From contig JASBRP010000021.1 of NCBI GenBank assembly GCA_030149365.1, positions 1 through 64,000 on the forward strand: DNA of 64,000 nucleotides, read 5' to 3'. The DNA is from Solimonas sp. Its GTDB lineage: Bacteria > Pseudomonadota > Gammaproteobacteria > Nevskiales > Nevskiaceae. A model generated the notes under the pieces. It was not told the origin of the DNA, searched no databases, and saw nothing but the letters and a program-made list of their open reading frames with translations. The translations under genes were made by a program, and so were the position numbers. Within the stretch, counting starts at the first letter, position 1. Each line of letters opens with the position of its first letter. Positions 33,049 to 40,391 of the stretch are shown here, piece after piece.

Positions 33049-33189
33049 ATGGCAACCAAGCGTACCTACCAGCCGAAGACCGTGCGCCGCGCCCGCACGC
33101 ATGGCTTCCGCGCCCGCATGGCGACCGTCGGTGGCCGCAAGGTCATCTCGCGCCGCCGCGCCAAGGGCCGCAAGCGTCTGATCCCGTAA
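33049..33189 (+). CDS. rpmH: 50S ribosomal protein L34
   Basis: A 46-residue, very basic ribosomal protein: the TYQP...[12 protein letters not shown]...[16 protein letters not shown] pattern is unmistakable. The N-terminus is slightly extended (MATKRTYQP instead of MKRTYQP), within the known range of L34 variants. It is followed 9 bp later by rnpA, the conserved rpmH-rnpA pair. Confidence 0.97.
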   Translation: MATKRTYQPKTVRRARTHGFRARMATVGGRKVISRRRAKGRKRLIP

Positions 33190-33198
33190 GGATCGGTC

Positions 33199-33567
33199 GT
33201 GACGGCGCGCTTTCCGCGGCGCGCCCGCCTGCAGAAGCCCGGCGAGTTCAAGGCGGCTTTTGAGCGCGGCAGCCGCCTTAATGAGAAGTGGCTGACCGCG
33301 CTAGTCGTTTCCAGTGGGGACTCCTCGGAGTCCCGGCTGGGACTGGCGGTACCCAAGAAGGCGGTACCGCGCGCGGTGGACCGCAACCGCATCAAGCGCC
33401 AGATCCGTGAAAGCTTCCGGACCCGGCGCGCCGCCTTCCCGGCCATGGACGTGGTGATCCTGGCCCGTGGCGGCTGCCTGCAGGCCACGCCCGAACAGCT
33501 TAGCGACATCCTCGACCGGCTCTGGACCCGAGCGGCTGCCAAATGCGCACCCTCAGCCTCTTCCTGA
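33199..33567 (+). CDS. rnpA: Ribonuclease P protein component
   Basis: The 122-residue protein subunit that helps the RNase P RNA bind precursor tRNAs. The family signature is [25 protein letters not shown]; the N-terminus reads [23 protein letters not shown] start at 33199 follows rpmH closely. Its 3' end overlaps yidD by 25 bp. Confidence 0.95.
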   Translation: MTARFPRRARLQKPGEFKAAFERGSRLNEKWLTALVVSSGDSSESRLGLAVPKKAVPRAVDRNRIKRQIRESFRTRRAAFPAMDVVILARGGCLQATPEQLSDILDRLWTRAAAKCAPSASS

Positions 33568-33800
33568 TCCGCTGCTACCAGCTCTTCATCAGCCCGCTGC
33601 TGGGGCCGCGCTGCCGTTTTTACCCCAGCTGTTCCCACTACACGGCTGAATCGATCCGCCGCCATGGCTTTTGGCGCGGCGGGTGGATAGGCTTACGCCG
33701 CCTCGTGCGCTGCCACCCCCTGAATCCCGGTGGCTACGATCCCGTTCCCGAACACCTAGGGCCGACACCGCAGAAGTCCTGCGACTGCCCGCACCACTGA
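33543..33800 (+). CDS. yidD: Membrane protein insertion efficiency factor YidD
   Basis: An 85-residue small membrane-associated protein with the family core [40 protein letters not shown], including the conserved cysteines, and [17 protein letters not shown]. It assists YidC-dependent insertion. It overlaps rnpA by 25 bp and ends 5 bp before yidC, as usual for the cluster. Confidence 0.94.
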   Translation: MRTLSLFLIRCYQLFISPLLGPRCRFYPSCSHYTAESIRRHGFWRGGWIGLRRLVRCHPLNPGGYDPVPEHLGPTPQKSCDCPHH

Positions 33801-33805
33801 CCGCC

Positions 33806-35506
33806 ATGGAAAACCGCCGTTTCATCCTGATCGCTCTGCTGGGCGTCGTGCTGTTCTTCATCTACCAGGCCTGGCAGAAGGACTACGGCGTCAAGCCGCT
33901 GCCGCAGGCTCCGGCCGCCACGGCTGCCGCCGCCAACGCCAACGCGATCGACGACATCCCCACCGCGCCGCCGGCCACGGTCACGGACCCCGCCACCGGC
34001 GCGGCCATCCCCGCCCCGGCCAGCACGGTGACCTCCGGCCCGGTGCGCCGCATCCGCGTGGAAACGGACCTCTATATCGCCGAGATCTCCACCGAGGGCG
34101 CCGAGCTGCGCCGCGTGGAGCTGAAGGGCTACCCGGTCCACAAGGACCAGAAGGACCAGAACTTCGCGCTGCTGGATGACAGCAACGGCCGTTATTACGT
34201 GCTGCAGAGCGGCCTGGCCGGCAGCAAGGAGGCGCTGGTCACGCACAAGACGATGTTCACGGCGCCGCAGAACGACTACCGCCTGGTGGAAGGCAGCGAC
34301 CACCTCGACGTGGTGCTGACCACGCAGCAGAACGGCCTCAGCGCCACCAAGACCTACCGCTTCAAGCGCGGCAGCTACCAGATCGAGCTGCAGCAGGCGC
34401 TGACCAACAGCGGCGCCGCGGCGCTGGATGCCAGCCCCTACGTGCGCATCGCGCGCACCGACTACAAGAGCGGCGACGAGCCGCCCTTCGCGGCCACCTT
34501 CACCGGCGTGGGTCTCTACGAGCAGAAGGAAGCGGGCGGCGACAGCTACCGCTTCGCCAAGACCAAGCTCGAGAAGCTGGCCAAGGAGCCGGTGGACAAG
34601 CAGCAGAATGGCGGCTGGATCGCCATGCTGCAGCACTACTTCGTCACCGCCATCCTGCCGCCGCCGGGCGAGGCCCTGACGCTCAGCGCCAAGCCGTCGC
34701 CGCAGCACGGCTACGTGGCGCAGTACGTCGGCGCCACGCAGAAGCTGGAGCCGGGCGCGCAGGCCACGTTCAACACCGGCCTCTACATCGGCCCCAAGCT
34801 GCAGGACAGCATCGGCACCCACGCCAAGGGCCTGGAGCTGACGGTGGACTACGGCATCCTCACGCCGATCTCCGAGCCGCTGTTCTGGCTGCTGGAGAAG
34901 CTCTACAAGTTCACCGGCAACTGGGGCTGGGCCATCATCCTGCTGACCATCCTGGTCAAGGGCGTGATGTACAAGCTGTCGGAAGCGCAGTACCGCTCGA
35001 TGGCCAAGATGAAGAAGTTCGCGCCCAAGCTGCAGGACATCAAGGAGCGCTACGGCGACGACCGTGAGCGCCAGCAGAAGGCGATGATGGACCTCTACAA
35101 GAAAGAGGGCTTCAACCCGCTGGCCGGCTGCTGGCCGCTGCTGGTGCAGTTCCCCGTGTTCATCGCGCTGTACTGGGTGCTGCTGGAATCGGTGGAGCTG
35201 CGCCAGGCCTCGTGGGTGCTGTGGTTCAACGACCTGACCGCGCCGGATCCCTTCTACGTGCTGCCGGTGCTGTTCGGCATCACCATGTTCGTGCAGCAGA
35301 AGCTGTCGGGCAACACCGCGATGGACCCTATGCAGCAGCGCATCATGAACGTGATGCCGATCGGCATGACCGCGTTCTTCGCCTTCTTCCAGTCGGGCCT
35401 GGTGCTGTACTGGGTGACCTCGAACCTGATCGGCATCGCGCAGCAGTGGTTCATCACGCGCAAGCTGGAGCGTGAGGAAGGCGCGAAGGCGCTGGCCAAG
35501 AAGTAA
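33806..35506 (+). CDS. yidC: Membrane protein insertase YidC
   Basis: A 566-residue inner-membrane insertase. An N-terminal transmembrane helix (ILIALLGVVLFFIYQAW) leads into the large periplasmic beta-domain typical of Gram-negative YidC (about 60-330). The conserved five-helix core follows: LFWLLEKLYKFTGNWGWAIILLTILVKGVMYKLS, FNPLAGCWPLLVQFPVFIALYWVL and MNVMPIGMTAFFAFFQSGLVLYWVTSNLIGIAQQ. A charged tail ends in ALAKK. A terminator hairpin lies about 45 bp downstream. Confidence 0.97.
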   Translation: MENRRFILIALLGVVLFFIYQAWQKDYGVKPLPQAPAATAAAANANAIDDIPTAPPATVTDPATGAAIPAPASTVTSGPVRRIRVETDLYIAEISTEGAELRRVELKGYPVHKDQKDQNFALLDDSNGRYYVLQSGLAGSKEALVTHKTMFTAPQNDYRLVEGSDHLDVVLTTQQNGLSATKTYRFKRGSYQIELQQALTNSGAAALDASPYVRIARTDYKSGDEPPFAATFTGVGLYEQKEAGGDSYRFAKTKLEKLAKEPVDKQQNGGWIAMLQHYFVTAILPPPGEALTLSAKPSPQHGYVAQYVGATQKLEPGAQATFNTGLYIGPKLQDSIGTHAKGLELTVDYGILTPISEPLFWLLEKLYKFTGNWGWAIILLTILVKGVMYKLSEAQYRSMAKMKKFAPKLQDIKERYGDDRERQQKAMMDLYKKEGFNPLAGCWPLLVQFPVFIALYWVLLESVELRQASWVLWFNDLTAPDPFYVLPVLFGITMFVQQKLSGNTAMDPMQQRIMNVMPIGMTAFFAFFQSGLVLYWVTSNLIGIAQQWFITRKLEREEGAKALAKK

Positions 35507-35549
35507 GCCAAGAAATAAGGAACCCCGAGGGTTCCTGCAGAAACCAGAA

Positions 35550-35576
35550 GGGAGCGGCGCGAGCCGCTCCCTTCTT
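35550..35576 (+). terminator. Intrinsic terminator after yidC
   Basis: The stem GGGAGCGGC/GCCGCTCCC (35550-35558, 35563-35571) with loop GCGA is followed by TTCTT. It separates yidC from mnmE by 102 bp in all. Confidence 0.8.
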
Positions 35577-35608
35577 CGTTTCAGCGGCGCGCTGCTAAGC
35601 TGCCACGC

Positions 35609-36958
35609 ATGAGCGCCGTTACCGACACCATCGCCGCCATCGCCACCGCACCCGGACGCGGCGGCGTCGGCATCCTGCGCCTGTCCGGTCCCGCGGCGCA
35701 GGCCATCGCCTCCGCCATCGCCGGGCCGCTGCCGGCGCCGCGCCAGGCCGGCCTGCGGCCGTTCCGCGCCGCGGACGCGAGCACGCTGGACGAGGGCATC
35801 GTGCTGCGCTTTCCCGCCCCGCAGTCCTACACCGGCGAGGACGTGGTGGAGCTGCAGGGACACGGCGGCCCGGTGGTGCTGGACCTGCTATTGCGCCGCG
35901 CCTGCCAGCTCGGCGCGCGCGTGGCGCGGCCGGGCGAATTCTCCGAGCGCGCCTTCCTCAACGGCCGCATGGACCTGGCGCAGGCCGAGGCCGTGGCCGA
36001 CCTGATCGACGCCGGCACCGCGCAGGCCGCGCGCGCCGCGCAGCGCTCGCTGGAAGGCGCGCTGTCGAAGCAGGTGGAAGCGCTGGCCGAGGAACTGGTG
36101 GCGCTGCGCGTGTTCGTGGAAGGCGCGCTGGATTTCTCCGACGAGGATGTCGACTGGCTGGGTGACGCGCATCTGCGCACACGCTTGGAAACGCTGATCG
36201 CAAATCTCGATGCCCTGCTCGCCGGTGCCGCGCAGGGCCGCCGCCTGCGCGAGGGCCTGGTGGTGGCGCTCACCGGCCAGCCCAACGTCGGCAAGTCCAC
36301 GTTGCTCAACCGCCTTGCCGGTGCCGAGGTGGCCATCGTCACGCCGGTGGCCGGCACCACGCGCGACGTGCTGCGCGAGAACCTGGATCTCGACGGCCTG
36401 CCGGTGACGGTGGTGGACACCGCCGGCCTGCGCGACAGCGAGGATCTGGTGGAGCGCGAAGGCATCCGCCGCGCGCGCATGGCGCTGGCCAACGCCGAGC
36501 TGGGGCTCTACCTGGTGGACGACCGCGCCGGTGCCGACGACACCGACCGGCAACTGCTGGCCAGCCTGCCCGAAGGCCTGCCGGTGTGGGTGCTGCACAA
36601 CAAGTGCGATCTCAGCGGCCATGCGCCCGAGGTGTTCGAGCGCGACGGCCGCCGTCATCTGCGCTTCAGCGCCGCCAGCGGTGCGGGCCTGGAGCTGCTG
36701 CTGGCCGAGATCCGCCGCTTCGCTGGCGTGAGCAGCGGCGAGAGCGCCTTCTCCGCACGCAGCCGCCATGTCGATGCGCTGCGCCGCGCGCGTGCGCTGG
36801 CCGGCGACGCGCAGGCCCGCCTGCGCGAAACCGCCCTGCCGGAACTCGCCGCCGAGGAACTGCGCCTGGCGCACGAGGCGCTGGGCGAGATCACCGGGCG
36901 CTTTACCAACGAGGACCTGCTGGGGCGCATCTTCTCCAGCTTCTGCATCGGAAAGTAA
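35609..36958 (+). CDS. mnmE: tRNA uridine-5-carboxymethylaminomethyl modification GTPase MnmE
   Basis: A 449-residue dimeric GTPase which with MnmG modifies wobble uridine 34 of certain tRNAs. N-terminal folate-binding domain: DTIAAIATAPGRGGVGILRLSGP. G domain: GQPNVGKSTLLNRL (G1), AGTTRDVL (G2), DTAGLRD (G3) and NKCDL (G4). The C-terminal tail FCIGK carries the catalytic Cys. mnmG, which often follows, is absent because a genomic island is inserted exactly at the 3' end. The gene remains full length since the island's attachment half restores the last codons. Confidence 0.97.
   Translation: MSAVTDTIAAIATAPGRGGVGILRLSGPAAQAIASAIAGPLPAPRQAGLRPFRAADASTLDEGIVLRFPAPQSYTGEDVVELQGHGGPVVLDLLLRRACQLGARVARPGEFSERAFLNGRMDLAQAEAVADLIDAGTAQAARAAQRSLEGALSKQVEALAEELVALRVFVEGALDFSDEDVDWLGDAHLRTRLETLIANLDALLAGAAQGRRLREGLVVALTGQPNVGKSTLLNRLAGAEVAIVTPVAGTTRDVLRENLDLDGLPVTVVDTAGLRDSEDLVEREGIRRARMALANAELGLYLVDDRAGADDTDRQLLASLPEGLPVWVLHNKCDLSGHAPEVFERDGRRHLRFSAASGAGLELLLAEIRRFAGVSSGESAFSARSRHVDALRRARALAGDAQARLRETALPELAAEELRLAHEALGEITGRFTNEDLLGRIFSSFCIGK
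36937..36958 (+). repeat. attL, left attachment site in mnmE
   Basis: The last 22 bp of mnmE (encoding the SFCIGK end and stop) recur at the far end of the island with one difference (GGAAAGTAA here, GGCAAGTAA at the right). The repeat marks the recombination site used by the integrase. Confidence 0.92.
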
Positions 36959-37138
36959 ACTCGCTTCCCAGAAAGGCCGACACAGGCCACTTTGCGCAAA
37001 ATAATCCTTTAATTACAAAGCTGCTACGTCCAGCAGCGGCTCAGGAAGGCTAGTAAATTCCAGCTATAATTGTGTCCACCTATGCGCACACATAGACTCA
37101 CGTAAGCTGAAATGCCTCACGTGGACACGAGAATAGAA

Positions 37139-38365
37139 ATGGCACTGACTGATGCACAGATCAAAGCGCTGAAGCCAAAAGCGAAGCGCTACTCCGAGAC
37201 GGATGACCGCGGCCTCTCGCTGGAGGTGTACCCCACCGGCGGCATGGCCTGGCGCTATCGCTATCGCCTGGATGGAAAGCTGGAGAAAGTTGCCCTGGGT
37301 AAGTACCCCGCGGTCAGCCTCAAGGCTGCTCGTCAGCGAAGAGATGAACTCGCCGTGGAAGTAGCGCAGGGGAAGTCGCCGGCCAGGCAAAAGCAGCTCC
37401 GCAAGGTCGCGCTCGCAGACGCCACGACGGTCCGCGAATTCGGTGAGTTGTACTTCAAGGACATTGTGATCCGAGATCGAAAGGACACGAAGATCATCCG
37501 TCGCTACCTAGACAAAGTGATCTATCCGAAGATTGGCAACAGGCCGATACGGCAAGTCGGCGCCGCGGACATCCAGGCCTTCATTTTCGAGAAGCGTGAC
37601 CATGGGTTTCCCGCCGCGGCGGCAGATATCCGCAACCTCTGCAAACGCATGTGGGATTACGCGGTGGTGCGGGAAGCAGCAGCCGTAAATCCAGCTACGG
37701 CCTTGTCCGTTAGATTCATTACGAGCGCACGTGCGCGCACCCGCGCGCTGTCCCCGGCAGAAATCCAGATTTATCTAAACGCGGTCTATCAGTCTGGGAT
37801 TCGACGCCAATTCAAGCTTGCGCTGCACTTGATCTTGCTCACTCTCGTCCGCAAGTCTGAGCTGCTTTTCGCGCAGTGGCAGCATGTTGATCTGGATAAA
37901 GCGGAATGGCTTATCCCTGAGGCAAATGCAAAGACGAAGGTCTCGCACACCGTATACCTCTCGTTGCAAGCGGTAGCTCTGTTCCGTGAACTTAAAGCTC
38001 TTGCTGGTACTTCTGAATGGGTCTTGCCCGGTCGCAGTGGTCCGGACAAGCCGTTCGCGCACAACTCCCTGAACAAGGCATTAAATGGGGTGAACGTGCC
38101 GATCGAGCCATTTACGATCCACGATCTGAGGCGCACAGGATCCACACGCCTGCATGAGGAGGGCTTTTCCTCAGACGTAATTGAGAAGGCTCTGAATCAC
38201 ACGATCGGTGGAGTGCGCGGTGTTTACAATCGCGCGGAGTATGCGGACCAACGACGGAAAATGTTGCAAGCCTGGGGAGATAACGTCGCAGCCCTACGTG
38301 ATAGCCAAATGGGCCCCATATTAGGGTCGGGCACTGTACCGGCAGGCCGACCCTCTTCCCCCTAA
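37139..38365 (+). CDS. Tyrosine integrase, P4/DUF4102 type
   Basis: A 408-residue site-specific recombinase. The N-terminal DUF4102 (Arm-DNA-binding) segment starts MALTDAQIKALKPKAKRYSETD. The catalytic domain shows the first Arg (TLVRKSELLFAQW), the HDLRRTGSTRL box, LNHTIGG and the nucleophile in VYNRAEYADQ. I favour the ATG at 37139, which follows GAGAAT, over 37112, which would add nine residues. It lies 180 bp from the left attachment site and reads into the island. The promoter region has the inverted pair GTGTCCAC/GTGGACAC (37,072-37,079; 37,120-37,127), possibly regulator or integrase sites. Confidence 0.93.
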   Translation: MALTDAQIKALKPKAKRYSETDDRGLSLEVYPTGGMAWRYRYRLDGKLEKVALGKYPAVSLKAARQRRDELAVEVAQGKSPARQKQLRKVALADATTVREFGELYFKDIVIRDRKDTKIIRRYLDKVIYPKIGNRPIRQVGAADIQAFIFEKRDHGFPAAAADIRNLCKRMWDYAVVREAAAVNPATALSVRFITSARARTRALSPAEIQIYLNAVYQSGIRRQFKLALHLILLTLVRKSELLFAQWQHVDLDKAEWLIPEANAKTKVSHTVYLSLQAVALFRELKALAGTSEWVLPGRSGPDKPFAHNSLNKALNGVNVPIEPFTIHDLRRTGSTRLHEEGFSSDVIEKALNHTIGGVRGVYNRAEYADQRRKMLQAWGDNVAALRDSQMGPILGSGTVPAGRPSSP

Positions 38366-38538
38366 AAGTCAGCGCAGCGTTCCCTGAGACGCTGTCTGCA
38401 TCGGATCAGGCTGGCAAAACCGTTAGGTCAGGAAAGGGGTCCCGGGCTTTTGGGCGCCGGAGCTGAGTCGCGCAACATCTGCGGCGCTGCCATCATTGTG
38501 GCGCCCGCCCTTCTTTGAGGCAGTGCCTCTGCGAGGGG

Positions 38539-38877
38539 ATGGTCTATGAGCACACGAAGCCCTTTTCGGTTGACCACGTGCAACTTGGCGCGGAGGACGC
38601 GACGGCCCTGTTCCGCGAAATTCTATGGGGCGAAGCCCGCAGGGCGGGGATCTCTGCGCATCGGGTTCAAATCAGTCTCAGTACAACCGTTGCTGACGGA
38701 GGAATAGACGCGCGTATTCGCAGCGTGCCGAAGATCGACTCAAAGCTGTGCAAAGGGGATAGTGGGGCTCCGGCTGGGCAGATCACTATCGCGTCACTAC
38801 CCGCCGCCCGCTGGCCATCCTCGGTAACTTGCGATTACCATGACCTCGGGCCGGTGCACTGCCGGCCTGGAGCTTGA
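38539..38877 (+). pseudogene. Remnant of a large restriction-endonuclease-like protein
   Basis: This 112-codon frame has the pattern ATALFREILWGEARRAGISAHRVQISLSTTVADGGIDARI...QITIA. It is like the N-terminus of large NTPase/nuclease proteins in which DGGIDA...QIK forms a PD-(D/E)xK-type site. After QITIA the similarity to that pattern is lost, and the frame ends at 38,877 without the long remainder. I read it as a decayed fragment left by an earlier cargo exchange. Alternatively it is a real short gene; the start ATG at 38539 has only a very close GAGGGG. Confidence 0.45.
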
Positions 38878-39048
38878 TAACTCCTCTGAAAGCGGGTTTG
38901 TGCCCCGTAAAAGCACTCCCTTGACCGTCACGGTCGGGGAGGCATGGGCTATACAACAGGGGTCTCCGCAAGGGGTGTCCTCGAAGGCCTGTGCGGCTCT
39001 CTTTCAGAGGCTTATCAACTCCCCGGCCACCAAGAGGGGGAGAGGATC

Positions 39049-39402
39049 ATGCTGAGCACACGAGTGGCGGTAGCCCTGGGTGCGGTCATCTTTGGGATGG
39101 GGCTCTTCATCGGAGCCAGCGCCATCGGAACGCGGTCCGGTCCAGCCGGGCCAGGTGGTGGCTCAGGGGTGGCTGGGATATCCCGCCCCGCCATTTCCAG
39201 GGCCGAGTTCTCTGCTGCTGTAGTGGGGAAAACACAGGCAGAAATTCTAAATACAGTAGGTCGTCCCACCATGACCAACACTGGTGTGGGCGGTGATACT
39301 TGGTCTTACGAGGGGCTCGTCTATGACCCCCTTACCGGCAAGGGTGACTACTACGCATCTATTTGGTTTAGAGGCGATGTCGCTGAACGCGTAAGCTACT
39401 AG
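39049..39402 (+). CDS. BamE/SmpA-like exported or anchored protein
   Basis: A 117-residue protein with an N-terminal membrane segment (VAVALGAVIFGMGLFIGASAIG) and a Gly-rich linker. A C-terminal domain reads VVGKTQAEILNTVGRPTMTNTGVGGDTWSYEGLVYDP...YASIWFRGD. The 'G-K/M-T-xxEVxxxLGxP' helix and 'WxY' strand resemble the BamE/SmpA fold. It is probably bound to the inner membrane. Many islands carry such genes; the role here is unknown. A GGGGGAGAGG Shine-Dalgarno precedes the ATG. Confidence 0.6.
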   Translation: MLSTRVAVALGAVIFGMGLFIGASAIGTRSGPAGPGGGSGVAGISRPAISRAEFSAAVVGKTQAEILNTVGRPTMTNTGVGGDTWSYEGLVYDPLTGKGDYYASIWFRGDVAERVSY

Positions 39403-39573
39403 GGGAAATGGTGGACAACATCGTTATTGAAAGCGCCAATCGGGATCTCACTATTGGCATCTGGTCCCTTGGGCGTCACCAGGTCCCGCGCCCTAGCGCG
39501 GGAAATGCTCGCAGCAATCGTCCGGCCAGACCTGCTGTGAGGTAGTCCGCCAACGTCGATTCTGGAGCCGCCC

Positions 39574-39846
39574 ATGGTTACATCGCTTAACCCCAAGGAT
39601 GATGACTTAGGCGAAGTCCGCTACTTCGATGTTGAAGGCATGCCCTATCGCGTGGCAGGCCTCTTTCCAGTCGGTCAAACATTTCGGAACGGCACTTGGG
39701 TCGCCGGCCGACTACTGACCGAAGTGATTTTCAACGGTCAGCGTATTTCCCCGGAGGAAATGTGCGCGTGGCTCACCCGTGAGATGGGCGCCACTGGAGA
39801 TCCCACGGCAATTCCTTTTACGCCCCTCTGGCGGAAGTCATCTTGA
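39574..39846 (+). CDS. Hypothetical small island protein
   Basis: A 90-residue protein that I do not recognise: MVTSLNPKDDDLGEVRYFDVEGMPYRVAGLFPVGQTFRNG, then EEMCAWLTREMG. GGAG lies 7 nt upstream of the ATG. It is a soluble, mixed-charge protein with no signal peptide. Upstream a short hairpin (39,484-39,503) lies in the 170-bp gap after the BamE-like gene. Confidence 0.45.
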   Translation: MVTSLNPKDDDLGEVRYFDVEGMPYRVAGLFPVGQTFRNGTWVAGRLLTEVIFNGQRISPEEMCAWLTREMGATGDPTAIPFTPLWRKSS

Positions 39847-39944
39847 GACGCATTTAAAGGCCTGGCTCTCCTGCTGTACCTGCCCGGTTGAAGGCAAAGC
39901 TCGCTGAGCGAAAGAAGCAAGGCAACTAGCCCTGCGGGAATACC

Positions 39945-40126
39945 CGTTAGCGCTAACGCCAGGGTGCCCCAACAAAGCGAGGAAAACCCTTCCCAACTCG
40001 ATATGCCGATTTTGCCGAAACTTTTTTGGCGGCGGAGGCGCGGGTAATAGGGTGATTTCGGCAAAATGTTTAGGCGGCATAACACCCTGATTTTTATCGG
40101 CAATTATTTTGCCGAATTTTGCCGAA
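39945..40126. repeat. Iteron-like TTTTGCCGAA repeats, possible island origin
   Basis: TTTTGCCGAA occurs at 40,010-40,019, inverted at 40,057-40,066, and twice head-to-tail at 40,107-40,116 and 40,117-40,126. Nearby is a 14-bp palindrome, CGTTAGCGCTAACG (39,945-39,958), repeated exactly at 42,626-42,639 inside the primase gene. The stretch adjoins the primase operon, as replication origins of P4-like elements do. No gene lies at 39,850-40,100. Confidence 0.5.
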
Positions 40127-40391
40127 AAATTATGCCTAGCGCGGCCTGCGGAAACTTTCGTTGGGCACATTCCCTGGCGATGAACTCGGCTTCGTCTACA
40201 GGCAGGAGCCCGCAATGCTGCACGATTGCTACCCGCTCTTCATACCATTCAACGACGTCATCACTGTCCGGTGCGCTCTCGGGCTCCCTCACTGCCAATA
40301 CCGACGTTAGATTTCCTTCGTCAGTATTGGCAATGCAGGTATCGCGCCCCTCGGCAAATTTGTGCCGGGCATACTCCAGCCAATTCGTCAT
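40104..40391 (-). CDS. Hypothetical small protein coupled to the primase gene
   Basis: A 95-residue acidic protein (MTNWLEYARHKFAEGRD...VVEWYEERVAIVQHCGLLPVDEAEFIARECAQ) overlapping the end of the primase-like gene by 4 bp, so translated with it. Similar small proteins with a 'WxEERAxIxEYxGGLxRxxAE' helix often follow primases or recombinases on integrated elements. Its last codons lie within the iteron-like repeats. Confidence 0.6.
   Translation of the reverse strand: MTNWLEYARHKFAEGRDTCIANTDEGNLTSVLAVREPESAPDSDDVVEWYEERVAIVQHCGLLPVDEAEFIARECAQRKFPQAALGIIFRQNSAK

Noticed and set aside
33734..35863. Minus-strand open frame of 709 codons opposite yidC and mnmE
   Set aside because: Shadow of two strongly conserved genes, low-complexity translation.
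36959..37138. A tRNA gene as the integration target
   Set aside because: No cloverleaf is visible; the attachment repeat is the coding end of mnmE.
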